DNA from: Anaerolineae bacterium
GTDB lineage: Bacteria; Chloroflexota; Anaerolineae; Aggregatilineales; J027
Reading direction: 5' to 3'
NCBI GenBank assembly: GCA_019913005.1
Contig: JAIOHL010000258.1
Span: forward strand, 59,896 to 123,895
Length of the DNA stretch: 64,000 bases
Shown: in pieces, positions 9,172 to 17,329 of the stretch
Numbering within the stretch: the stretch's first letter is position 1
Layout: each line of letters opens with the position of its first letter
Program-made: the position numbers and the translations under genes
The notes under the pieces: model-generated
What the model was told of the DNA's origin: nothing
The model's database searches: none
Seen by the model: the letters and a program-made list of their open reading frames with translations, nothing else

Positions 9172-10146
9172 ATGTCAACTGATCCGGCTGTCCCAGCGAC
9201 AAACCCGCCATTGAGGTCGAAATCTCCAATTCGACTGATTTCCAATTTCCTCTATCGTCACTCGTGCCTTGCGACTGCCTTACTACTGCTGCTGCCAATG
9301 CTGTGGTTGGTGGTGATTTATCTCGGCTCACTTGGCACAATGATGCTCCAAAGTTTTTATACCTATAATCGTAATACTGCACAGATCATTGAAGAATTTT
9401 CGTTGGAGGCTTATAAAGAAGCCTTCACCGACCCCAATTTGTCGCCACCCAATAAAGACGCGATTAAACGCACCGTTCGTATGGCCGCCGCCGTGACTAT
9501 CGCTGCTGCCATCCTTGCGTTTCCATTGGCCTATTATATGGCGCGATATGCTGGCCCCAAGATGAAAGGCGCGTTGTATTTGGGGGTCATGCTGCCCCTG
9601 TGGTCGAGCTATCTGGTGCGGGTCTATGCGTGGAAACTCATCCTCGCCAAAGATGGGGTGATGACATGGTTCCTCGAAAAACTAGGGCTGATGCCCGTTT
9701 TGGATTGGCTGTTAGACATTGAAGGCATCGGTGGAAATTCGTTATCCACCTCCTATATTGGCGTGTTTTTGGTTTTCTTGTATGTGTGGATGCCCTACAT
9801 GGTGCTGCCGATCAATGCCGCCCTTGAACGTGTGCCAAAATCATTGACGGAGGCTTCTAGCGATTTGGGGGCACGCCCTTGGTATACCTTTTTGCGGGTC
9901 ATTTTACCGCTGTCGTTTCCGGGGGTGGTTGCTGGGTCAATTTTTACATTCTCCCTAACCCTCGGTGACTATATCATTCCCAGCGTAATTGGCACATCCA
10001 GTTATTTCCTCGGCACGTTGGTTTTTACCCATCGCGGCACGGTAGGGAACTGGCCTCTGGCGGCGGTGCTGACCCTTGTGCCAGTGGTTATTATGATGGT
10101 CTATCTGTCCGTAGCCAAGAGATTAGGAGCGTTCGATGCGCTCTAA
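9172..10146 (+). CDS. potB: Polyamine ABC transporter permease 1 (PotB-like)
   Basis: Inner-membrane permease of the importer. About six transmembrane segments are visible, starting with a long hydrophobic stretch near residues 33-60. The family EAA loop that docks on the ATPase is [20 protein letters not shown], followed by [16 protein letters not shown], a signature of PotB/PotH-type permeases. It begins 3 bases after potA and overlaps the next permease by 11 bases, so the two should be made together and form a heterodimer. The hydrophilic N-terminal 30 residues are longer than in E. coli PotB. No sign of damage. Confidence 0.92.
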   Translation: MSTDPAVPATNPPLRSKSPIRLISNFLYRHSCLATALLLLLPMLWLVVIYLGSLGTMMLQSFYTYNRNTAQIIEEFSLEAYKEAFTDPNLSPPNKDAIKRTVRMAAAVTIAAAILAFPLAYYMARYAGPKMKGALYLGVMLPLWSSYLVRVYAWKLILAKDGVMTWFLEKLGLMPVLDWLLDIEGIGGNSLSTSYIGVFLVFLYVWMPYMVLPINAALERVPKSLTEASSDLGARPWYTFLRVILPLSFPGVVAGSIFTFSLTLGDYIIPSVIGTSSYFLGTLVFTHRGTVGNWPLAAVLTLVPVVIMMVYLSVAKRLGAFDAL

Positions 10147-10969
10147 CAACCTAGCTTTTTTACGAAACCCGTTCGCTCAGAGGGCAGGTCGTTCGCCGCT
10201 TTTTTTGAAAGTTGCCACCTTTGCGGCCCTGCTGTTTTTGCATTTCCCCATCGGGATTATCGTGCTGTATGCCTTTACAACAGAAGAACGTACCTATAAA
10301 TTTCCCCCACCGGGACTGACCACTGAATGGTTCAAGGTGGCCTATGAACGCCAAGATTTTTGGGATGCACTAATCCTATCGGTCAAAGTAGCAGCGGCTT
10401 CTTCCGGCATCGCACTGGTTTTGGGGACATTGTGCGCGGCGGGGGTCTATCGCAGTCGGTTTTTTGGCAAAGATGTCATTTCGCTGCTGGTGGTACTGCC
10501 TATCGCGCTTCCCGGTATTGTGACGGCTATTGCGCTCCGTTCTGCCGTGCGTACCATCCACATCGAATATGGCTTCTTGACCATCGTCATCGGTCACGCC
10601 ACATTCTGTATCGTGATTGTCTATAACAATGTCATCGCGCGATTTCGCCGCACCGCGCATTCGCAAATTGAGGCGTCAATGGATTTGGGTGCATCCGTGT
10701 TCCAAACGTTTCGATTTGTCGTGCTGCCGCATATTGCCAGCGCATTATTGGCAGGTGGGATGCTGGCGTTTGCCCTATCGTTCGACGAAATTGTGGTCAC
10801 GAACTTCACGGCTGGCGATGACCAAACGACCCTACCCATCTGGATTTATACCCAGTTGTTCCGCCCACGTGATCGCCCAGTAACGAATGTGGCGGCAGTT
10901 TTTGTCATTACCGTGACCTTTATCCCCATTTTGCTGGCCTATCGTATGACCCGTGAGGCCGAACACTAG
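10136..10969 (+). CDS. potC: Polyamine ABC transporter permease 2 (PotC-like)
   Basis: Second permease subunit, overlapping potB by 11 bases. Six transmembrane segments are expected; the first (about residues 25-47) follows a basic, cytoplasmic N-terminus. The EAA loop is [20 protein letters not shown], and the PotC hallmark [11 protein letters not shown] is present, followed by TLPIWIYTQ. Length 277 is usual for PotC/PotI. It is the last gene of the operon. The ~97 bases after it contain no recognisable terminator but do carry two direct ACTTGAGT repeats before the next gene. Confidence 0.92.
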   Translation: MRSNNLAFLRNPFAQRAGRSPLFLKVATFAALLFLHFPIGIIVLYAFTTEERTYKFPPPGLTTEWFKVAYERQDFWDALILSVKVAAASSGIALVLGTLCAAGVYRSRFFGKDVISLLVVLPIALPGIVTAIALRSAVRTIHIEYGFLTIVIGHATFCIVIVYNNVIARFRRTAHSQIEASMDLGASVFQTFRFVVLPHIASALLAGGMLAFALSFDEIVVTNFTAGDDQTTLPIWIYTQLFRPRDRPVTNVAAVFVITVTFIPILLAYRMTREAEH

Positions 10970-11066
10970 CCGCATCCTACACTTGAGTGCTTAAACTGCC
11001 GTACTTGAGTCATCGCATTCCATTTCCCATTCGAGTTACTGTCAGGAAAAAGGAGTGTGATGACTC

Positions 11067-11747
11067 ATGAGTAATTTGACTATTGTCGAGACCATTCTGC
11101 GTGACCGGGGGCGATTTTTTGCTGAAATCCGCGAGGGGAGAACCATCTCCTCCAAAATTCAGGCGATGCTGCTGTCGTGTTTTGTGTTTTTGGCCGCCTA
11201 TGGCTTTGTGATGGGGGCCTCGCATAGCATTCCACAAGCCCTCTCGGCGATGCTGAAACTCCCTATCCTCTTTCTGCTCACTTTAGCTATTTGTGCCCCA
11301 TCGCTTCATTTTTTCAATATCCTCTTTGGCTCCAAACAGACCATTTTGCAGACCATCGCTCTTATTCTGACGGCCATTTCCACCTCTTCCGTGCTATTGT
11401 TTAGCCTTGCCCCCATTACGCTGTTTTTCCTGCTGACCAACAGCGGTTATCAGTTTTATAAACTGCTGAATGTGGTGTTTTTTGTGATCGCAGGGTCATT
11501 GGGGGCGGTCTTTCTCCGACAGGGAATGCACGTTGTTACCGAGTTGGAGGGCGACGAAGGCATCCAAACACGCCGCATGATCTTTTATCTGTGGGTGCTG
11601 GTCTATGGGTTTGTGGGGAGTCAGATGGCGTGGACGATAAGTCCTTTTATGGGGAATCCGAATGACTCCTTTATGCTGATGAAACCTCTGGGTGGCAATG
11701 TCTATGCCGATATTTTTGAGGCGCTTCAAGAGTTGCTTGAATCCTAA
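11067..11747 (+). CDS. Multi-pass membrane protein, Yip1-like; function unknown
   Basis: I do not recognise a specific function. A ~35-residue N-terminal cytoplasmic part (ETILRDRGRFFAEIREG) precedes five or six hydrophobic segments between residues 35 and 200. This resembles the small Yip1/DUF1282-like or so-called actin-binding WH2-annotated membrane proteins common in cyanobacteria and Chloroflexota. No catalytic motif is visible. AAGGAG lies about 12 nt before the ATG. The start codon sits inside the palindrome ACTCATGAGT, and an out-of-frame ATG at 11060 would encode only a four-residue peptide ending at the real start. It is followed closely by a methyltransferase-like gene on the same strand. 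Confidence 0.65.
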   Translation: MSNLTIVETILRDRGRFFAEIREGRTISSKIQAMLLSCFVFLAAYGFVMGASHSIPQALSAMLKLPILFLLTLAICAPSLHFFNILFGSKQTILQTIALILTAISTSSVLLFSLAPITLFFLLTNSGYQFYKLLNVVFFVIAGSLGAVFLRQGMHVVTELEGDEGIQTRRMIFYLWVLVYGFVGSQMAWTISPFMGNPNDSFMLMKPLGGNVYADIFEALQELLES

Positions 11748-11782
11748 AACCGGGTTGTCTTGCACGTGGAGGACTCTGTACA

Positions 11783-12604
11783 ATGGGGCCTATGTCGCCC
11801 TCGAAACGTATTCGCCCCATTGGACAACCCACTCGTGGCAAGACCGCTCTCAATCGTCTGCGTCAAGTGGATGTCTATATCGCCCTAACTCGTTCCGCAT
11901 ATCTGACCGGTCCATCCCCGTTGGTGGTAGATGTCGGCTATGGGGCGCAAGCATGGACAGCCATTGAAATGTGGGAGCGCTGGCTGCCTTTTAATCCCAA
12001 TTTACGCCTTTTAGGGCTTGAGATTGACCCCGAACGGGTGGCAGCGGCGCAACCCTATTCCCAACCCGGTATCCTTGATTTTCGTCTAGGCGGGTTTAAT
12101 CTAACCGATGTGTTGGGTAGTGAAAAGGCAACGATCATTCGCGCCTATAATGTGCTGCGCCAATATGAGGAAGAGGCCGTTACCGATGCACTTTACAAAA
12201 TGGCGCAGGGGTTAGCCAGCGGAGGGATATTGATTGAAGGCACTTCTACCCCCAGTGGCAATATCGTCGCGTTTGATGTGTATGAAAAAGTGTCCAATGA
12301 TGCACTGGTGCATCGAGAATTGGTATTCGGAACGAACTTTCGCCAGTTGGTCACACCTGTGCATTTTCAAGCCATTTTGCCCAAGCGCCTAATTCACCAT
12401 ATGCAAGATGAAGGCCCCGCTGGTTTTTTTGAGGCGTGGCAGCAAGCCCTTGTCTTGGCAAAAGGTATGGGCCAAACCGGACAACGCCAACAATGGCAGT
12501 TAGCCGCGCATTTTTTACACCAGCGGTTTGGCTATCCCGTTGAAACTCGTCGGCGTATCTTGCGACGGGGATATATGGGTATACAAGCCAGTCTATGGCC
12601 CTAA
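11783..12604 (+). CDS. Class I SAM-dependent methyltransferase-like protein
   Basis: Rossmann-fold protein with a recognisable SAM motif I (LVVDVGYGA), motif II acidic residue at the end of strand 2 (LLGLEIDPERV), and a motif-IV-like strand (ATIIRAYNVLRQY). The N-terminus is basic (SPSKRIRPIGQPTRGKTALNR), which may mean it binds nucleic acid or a ribosomal particle. The C-terminal third (about 190-270) is not recognisable. Substrate unknown. It begins 35 bases after the membrane-protein gene, so the two may be co-transcribed. The ATG at 11783 has GAGG upstream; a second in-frame Met lies four codons in. Confidence 0.65.
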   Translation: MGPMSPSKRIRPIGQPTRGKTALNRLRQVDVYIALTRSAYLTGPSPLVVDVGYGAQAWTAIEMWERWLPFNPNLRLLGLEIDPERVAAAQPYSQPGILDFRLGGFNLTDVLGSEKATIIRAYNVLRQYEEEAVTDALYKMAQGLASGGILIEGTSTPSGNIVAFDVYEKVSNDALVHRELVFGTNFRQLVTPVHFQAILPKRLIHHMQDEGPAGFFEAWQQALVLAKGMGQTGQRQQWQLAAHFLHQRFGYPVETRRRILRRGYMGIQASLWP

Positions 12605-12627
12605 GCTGAATAGTATAAACGCACTTC

Positions 12628-12716
12628 AAGAGCAATCTACCTAGCGAGGTTGACTCTTTTTGATGACTTCTATAACTTGCAAAAGCAAGGTAGTCGCGTT
12701 AGAAAAGAAAAGAGTC
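12628..12716 (+). promoter_or_regulatory. Two competing hairpins upstream of the sugar ABC operon (possible attenuator/leader RNA)
   Basis: A terminator-shaped hairpin (AAGAG..ACCT-AGCG-AGGT..CTCTT, 12628-12658) ends in five Ts to 12661. Its 3' arm is also complementary to 12708-12716: GACTCTTTT (12652-12660) pairs with AAAAGAGTC, extendable by G-U pairs. The second helix encloses GACT/AGTC (12665-12668 / 12692-12695) and the hairpin CTTGC-AAAA-GCAAG (12676-12689). The two folds exclude each other. Simple terminator plus chance pairing is the alternative. Confidence 0.45.
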
Positions 12717-12770
12717 GGCTGATTTGTGGAAGTTTTCAAATATTCAATTCAGATTTGAGGAGATGATTTG

Positions 12771-14099
12771 ATGTCAAAATCTAAATACCTAGTAGTCCTC
12801 CTGTTGGGCGCACTAGTGATTTCTGGCGTATCGCTTTCTTCCATTTCTACCCCGGCCAAAGCCCAAGATAGCGGCGAAGCGGTTATTACCCCTGTCGCCT
12901 GTGCTGAACCCGGCGAACTCACCATGTGGGTGTGGGATGAAAACTGGGGCAAGATTATCGGCGATTCGATAAGTGTGTGGGAAGAAACCTATTGTCCCGG
13001 CGCAGAAGTTGATCTACAGGTGGTACCTTGGGGTGAATATTGGGACGTGCTAACCGCCAATGCTCCTACTGGTGAACTGCCCGATGTTTTTAACATGGCC
13101 CAAGACCGCTTCTATTTTTACGCCAAGAATGATGTATTACTCAATCTGCAACCCTATTGGGATGCCGCAGAGGTAGATACGACGGTGTGGGGCACAGGTT
13201 TGGTTGATCCCTATCGCTGGGGTGACAATGGTGATTTATATGCTGGCCCCGTCAACTGGGACACGGTTGCCGTTTTCTACAACAAGGATATGTTTGAGGC
13301 CGCTGGTTTGGAACTGCCCACTGCCGATTGGACATGGGATGATTTTGCTGAAGCCGCCCGCGCCCTGACGAACCCCGATGAAGACGTGTATGGCGCTGCG
13401 GTCTACATGGAATACCAAGCAGGTTATCCCAATTGGATCGCCGCAACAGGAACAACCCCAGATGTTGAAGCAGGCCAAACGCGCTGCACCTTGCAAGATG
13501 AGGGCAGTGTCGAGGCGCTCAATTTCCTCAAGGGCCTCTATGATGAAGGGGTAATGCCAAGTGTTTCCATTGTCGGCGGTAGCTCGGCGGATGACGTGTT
13601 CAATTATTGGGCTTCGGGTCGCGTTGCCATGATTACCGGTGGCTCGTGGAAACTGCCAGATGCGCTGAAGATTGAAGACTTTGGTTGGGACGTGGTACAA
13701 CTACCCAAGCACCCCGAAACAGGCCGCAGCCGTTCCATTTTGCACGCGGTTGGGTATGTCGCCAATCGTCAGACCGCCAATCCCGATTTGGCCGCTAACT
13801 TGATTCTATATCTGGTCAGCGATGAAGGTCAGAAATTCTTTGCCGAAGCGGGCGGTGTCGCGCCAGCCAATCCCAGCCCTGAATTGCAGCAAATGTGGAT
13901 TGACTCCTTTGGCGACACCGACGTTAACGTACACACATTTGTAGATGCTACTGTTGATTCGCAGGGTGTCACCGTTTTTGGTGAAATTTGGGACGCGATC
14001 AATACCGAAATCGTCCTCAATATTTTTGATTTGGGCCTAAGTGTTGAAGAGGCCACCCAACTGGCGTGCGAATTCATTGACACGCAGCTACCCGAATAA
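12771..14099 (+). CDS. Sugar ABC transporter substrate-binding protein (family 1)
   Basis: Extracytoplasmic carbohydrate receptor for the CUT1-type importer encoded next. The signal peptide (SKYLVVLLLGALVISGVS) ends near the Ala-rich TPAKAQ; there is no lipobox cysteine. The mature protein has the family-1 features LTMWVWDENWG, LPDVFNMAQDRFYFYAKN, VAVFYNKDMFEAAGLE and the C-terminal VAPANPSP. GAGGAG precedes the ATG at 12771 by about 10 nt; the in-frame TTG one codon earlier is less likely. It heads an operon with two permeases, a GH4 glycosidase and a PfkB kinase, so the ligand is probably a glycoside or oligosaccharide. No ATPase gene is present, so a shared MsmK-type ATPase encoded elsewhere must serve it. 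Confidence 0.9.
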   Translation: MSKSKYLVVLLLGALVISGVSLSSISTPAKAQDSGEAVITPVACAEPGELTMWVWDENWGKIIGDSISVWEETYCPGAEVDLQVVPWGEYWDVLTANAPTGELPDVFNMAQDRFYFYAKNDVLLNLQPYWDAAEVDTTVWGTGLVDPYRWGDNGDLYAGPVNWDTVAVFYNKDMFEAAGLELPTADWTWDDFAEAARALTNPDEDVYGAAVYMEYQAGYPNWIAATGTTPDVEAGQTRCTLQDEGSVEALNFLKGLYDEGVMPSVSIVGGSSADDVFNYWASGRVAMITGGSWKLPDALKIEDFGWDVVQLPKHPETGRSRSILHAVGYVANRQTANPDLAANLILYLVSDEGQKFFAEAGGVAPANPSPELQQMWIDSFGDTDVNVHTFVDATVDSQGVTVFGEIWDAINTEIVLNIFDLGLSVEEATQLACEFIDTQLPE

Positions 14100-14123
14100 C
14101 CTTTCGTAACGCAGCCATTGGCG

Positions 14124-14149
14124 AGGGGACAGTGGTTACACCGTCCCCT
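14124..14149 (+). terminator. Hairpin between sugar-binding-protein and permease genes
   Basis: AGGGGAC (14124-14130) pairs with GTCCCCT (14143-14149), extended inside by GTG/CAC around a GTTA loop. Only a short T-run follows. Its position, just after the binding-protein gene, matches the hairpin at 6590-6632 in the polyamine operon. Confidence 0.6.
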
Positions 14150-14167
14150 TTATCATCCTATCAAGCT

Positions 14168-15100
14168 ATGTCATCACTTCTCAATCTTTTTGGTAAGACC
14201 CCGCTGACCCGCCGCCGTGCGCTGTGGGGCCTGCTGCTGATTGCGCCTAATACCATCGGCCTCTTTCTATTTTTTGGCTGGCCGATTCTGCAATCCTTCC
14301 GCATTTCCTTTTATGAGTGGAACGCCTTCAATACGCCCCGTTTTGTGGATATTGAAAATTTCCAGCGGCTCTATGACGACCCCATGTTCCGTAAAGCTCT
14401 CACCAATACGCTCAAATTGGTCGGTTTTGTCGTGCCGTTGGAGATGGGGCTGTCATTGAGTCTCGCGCTTTTGCTGAATCAGCGATTGCGTGGACGTATC
14501 CTTTTCCGCACCATTTATTTTTTACCAGTCGTGACCTCTACCGTTGCCGCTTCGATTGTGTGGACATTTGTGTTTCAGCGGCGCTATGGTTTGATGGCAG
14601 CCGCACTGGAGCCGTTCGGGTACGGCGATCTTAACTGGTTGGTAGACCCAGATTTAGTGCTTTTCCCAATCGTAGTCGTCACGGTTTGGCAGCGCATTGG
14701 TTTTGATATGGTGCTGTTCTTGGCGGGTCTACAAAATGTACCGCGTGTGCTGCATGAAGCTGCCATGATTGATGGGGCGAATCGTTGGCAGCGTTTCAGG
14801 CATGTTACCCTGCCTATGCTTTCGCCGACCACCTTCTTGATTTTGACATTGGCAACGATTAGCAGTTTCCAGATTTTCGATCAGGTCTATATCATGACCT
14901 CCCGCACCATTCGCGGAGGGGTTGGAGGAAGTGCCCGCACCTTGTCGCTCTATTTATATGAAAGCGGTTTCGGGCAAAGTTCTGATTATGGCTATGCTTC
15001 TGCGATTGCCTTTATCCTATTTATGATTATTTTGGGTATCACTGTTTTGCAGTTGATTGCCCAACGCCGCTGGGTGTATTACGAAACGGAGTCGGGATAA
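14168..15100 (+). CDS. Sugar ABC transporter permease, MalF/UgpA-like
   Basis: First permease of the CUT1 sugar importer. The basic N-terminus (GKTPLTRRRALWG) is followed by six membrane segments, starting near residues 22-42. The EAA loop EAAMIDGANRWQRFRHVTLP contacts the ATPase. The frame reaches a GTG at 14132, but that start would lie inside the hairpin at 14124-14149 and add twelve residues not seen in relatives, so I prefer the ATG at 14168. The length of 310 residues is usual. It stops 2 bases before the next permease. Confidence 0.9.
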   Translation: MSSLLNLFGKTPLTRRRALWGLLLIAPNTIGLFLFFGWPILQSFRISFYEWNAFNTPRFVDIENFQRLYDDPMFRKALTNTLKLVGFVVPLEMGLSLSLALLLNQRLRGRILFRTIYFLPVVTSTVAASIVWTFVFQRRYGLMAAALEPFGYGDLNWLVDPDLVLFPIVVVTVWQRIGFDMVLFLAGLQNVPRVLHEAAMIDGANRWQRFRHVTLPMLSPTTFLILTLATISSFQIFDQVYIMTSRTIRGGVGGSARTLSLYLYESGFGQSSDYGYASAIAFILFMIILGITVLQLIAQRRWVYYETESG

Positions 15101-15102
15101 TC

Positions 15103-15969
15103 ATGTCCAAAGCTGCCCGCGATATTCCCCCTTCGTATGAACGGGTTCCGATTCCGCTCCAAATGATAAGTTACGTACTTTTGTTCTTGGGGGCGGCCAT
15201 TATGCTGCTGCCGTTTGTGTGGATGGTCTCGACGGCCTGTAAACCACCTCAAGAACTGACGCACATTCCCGTGACCTTCATCCCCGAAAATCAAGTCTGT
15301 CGCGCGAACTTAGATGGGCTGTATGATCGGGTGCCGCTGTTTAACCGATACCTGCTCAATTCGGCGCTGACGACAGCCGGACGCACACTCGGTCAATTGG
15401 TCACGTGTTCACTGGCGGCCTATGGGTTTGCACGGTTTAAGTTTCCGGGCCGAAATATCCTATTCGCGCTGTGTTTGGCCCTGTTGATGGTGCCCCTACA
15501 GGCGTTCATCATCCAAGAATTTATTTTGATTAATGACTTGGGGTGGCGTGACACTTTCTATGCCTTGATTGTGCCGGGGACGTTTAGCGCGTTTGCTCTA
15601 TTTTTGCTGCGTCAAGCCTTTCTGCAAATTCCCATTGAGCTTGAAGAAGCGGCTATGATTGATGGAGCCAACCCGTTGCAAATTTTGATTTACATTACCT
15701 TACCACTTTCTGTGCCAGCATTAGCCGCGTTCGGGGTGATTACCGTGCAGGCGGCATGGAACGATTTCCTGTGGCCGTTGATTGTCTCCTATTCCCCCGA
15801 AACGCGCGTACTGCCCGTCGGGTTAAGTTTTTTGATCGGACAGCGCAACACCCCCTTTAACCTTTTGATGATGGGGTCGTTTTTGGGCACACTACCGATG
15901 TTGATTTTGTTTATCTTGCTGCAACGCTATTTCATTGAGGGAATTTCGATGTCAGGGGTGAAGCGATGA
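15103..15969 (+). CDS. Sugar ABC transporter permease, MalG/UgpE-like
   Basis: Second permease subunit of the same importer. Six membrane segments; the MalG-type first loop has MVSTACKPPQEL, and the EAA loop is EAAMIDGANPLQILIYITLP. The C-terminus YFIEGISMSGVKR is the very common end of MalG-type permeases (F..G...GAVKG). It overlaps the GH4 gene by 4 bases (ATGA), a sign of coupled translation. Together with the previous gene it builds the membrane channel. The ATPase is missing from the operon, as is usual for CUT1 systems that share one ATPase. Confidence 0.92.
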   Translation: MSKAARDIPPSYERVPIPLQMISYVLLFLGAAIMLLPFVWMVSTACKPPQELTHIPVTFIPENQVCRANLDGLYDRVPLFNRYLLNSALTTAGRTLGQLVTCSLAAYGFARFKFPGRNILFALCLALLMVPLQAFIIQEFILINDLGWRDTFYALIVPGTFSAFALFLLRQAFLQIPIELEEAAMIDGANPLQILIYITLPLSVPALAAFGVITVQAAWNDFLWPLIVSYSPETRVLPVGLSFLIGQRNTPFNLLMMGSFLGTLPMLILFILLQRYFIEGISMSGVKR

Positions 15970-17324
15970 AATTGGCCTTGATTGGTGGGGGGGGCGTCCG
16001 TGCGCCCGAATTTGTGCGTGGGGCGTTGGCTTTTGCCGCCAATTTGGATTTACAAGAACTGTGGCTGATGGATATTCAAGCTGAACGATTGAACATCATC
16101 GCTCCCTTGTGCCAAGAAGTGGCTGGTAGTCATTTTCGGGTCATCGCTACCCAAAATTTGGACGAGGCCCTGCGCGGGGCATCCATGATTGTGACCACCA
16201 TTCGAGCCGGATTGGAACAGGGGCGGGTACTGGATGAGCGGATCGCCCTTAAACATAATGTGATTGGGCAGGAAACAACCGGGCCGGGTGGTTTTGCGAT
16301 GGCGATGCGGAGCGTTCCTGCGCTGATGGATGTTGCCGCACGCGCTGAAGTATTAGCCCCAACCGCGTGGACATTCAATTTTACCAATCCGGCGGGGCTG
16401 GTGGCTCAAACACTGCACATGGCAGGGTATCGGCGTATTGTCGGCATTTGCGATAGTGCCAATACTGCCCAACATGAGGTCGCGGCGTGGCTGAAGGTGG
16501 ATAACGATGCCGTCAAGACTGAGGTGTTTGGTCTCAATCACCTTTCATGGGCACGGCAGGCAATGGTCAATGGACGGGACGTTTTGCCGGAAGTATTGGC
16601 CGAGGATGCCTTTGTCCAAGCGACCCATTTGCGATTTTTTGGTGGGCCATTCGTCCGGCGGATGGGCATGTTCTTGAATGAATACCTCTTTTATTATTAC
16701 CTGCGGGATGTCGCTCTCAGCCGCTTGCAGGACGAAGAAATTACACGCGGCGAAGAAGTACAGATGCTCAACCAGCAGTTGTTTGAATCACTGCGGGGGT
16801 TATCTCCCAAAGACGCTTTTGCGACGTATGACGCCTATAATCGCCGTCGCAGTGCCAGTTATATGGCGGCTGCCGAAGCGGACGAAGCCCTGCGCGAAGC
16901 CCGTTCCAATCCGAGTCAAGATGTCACCCCTGTGCATCAGCAGCAAACTGTTGGGGGCTATGCGGGAGTCGCGTTGCGGACGGGTTTGGCCCTAACGCAA
17001 AATCGTCCCCTGCGGATCGGCCTCAATGTGCCCAATGGAACTTCGATTAATGGAATGCGGCCCGATGATGTGGTGGAAGTGACCTGCGAGGTAGATGGCA
17101 GTGGGATTCACCCGATTTATATTGGCGACATCCCCGAATCGCATTATTTATTGATGCGGGCAATTAAACACTATGAGCGTTTGGCGGCGGAAGCCATCCT
17201 CAAACATGATAAGATGATAGCAGTGGAAGCAATGGCGGCCCATCCATTGGTCGGGTCGTATCCATTGGCTGAGACACTGGTAAATGAATACATCGCAGCA
17301 CACAAACTTGAGGGTTGGCATTAA
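15966..17324 (+). CDS. Family 4 glycoside hydrolase (NAD- and metal-dependent)
   Basis: GH4 enzymes cleave alpha- or beta-glycosides by a redox-elimination route using NAD+ and a divalent metal, in the cytoplasm. The N-terminal NAD-binding motif is LALIGGGGVRAPEFV. Family motifs follow: DEALRGASMIVTTIR, QETTGPGGFAMAMR, NFTNPAGLV, the metal-ligand GICDS and GLNHLSW. Length 452 is typical. It resembles the 6-phospho-beta-glucosidase subgroup (LicH/CelF). Many GH4 enzymes need 6-phospho sugars made by a PTS, yet here transport is by an ABC system, so it either acts on unphosphorylated substrate or depends on a separate kinase such as the next gene. The ATGA overlap with the permease ties it to the operon. 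Confidence 0.9.
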   Translation: MKLALIGGGGVRAPEFVRGALAFAANLDLQELWLMDIQAERLNIIAPLCQEVAGSHFRVIATQNLDEALRGASMIVTTIRAGLEQGRVLDERIALKHNVIGQETTGPGGFAMAMRSVPALMDVAARAEVLAPTAWTFNFTNPAGLVAQTLHMAGYRRIVGICDSANTAQHEVAAWLKVDNDAVKTEVFGLNHLSWARQAMVNGRDVLPEVLAEDAFVQATHLRFFGGPFVRRMGMFLNEYLFYYYLRDVALSRLQDEEITRGEEVQMLNQQLFESLRGLSPKDAFATYDAYNRRRSASYMAAAEADEALREARSNPSQDVTPVHQQQTVGGYAGVALRTGLALTQNRPLRIGLNVPNGTSINGMRPDDVVEVTCEVDGSGIHPIYIGDIPESHYLLMRAIKHYERLAAEAILKHDKMIAVEAMAAHPLVGSYPLAETLVNEYIAAHKLEGWH

Positions 17325-17329
17325 AGCTA

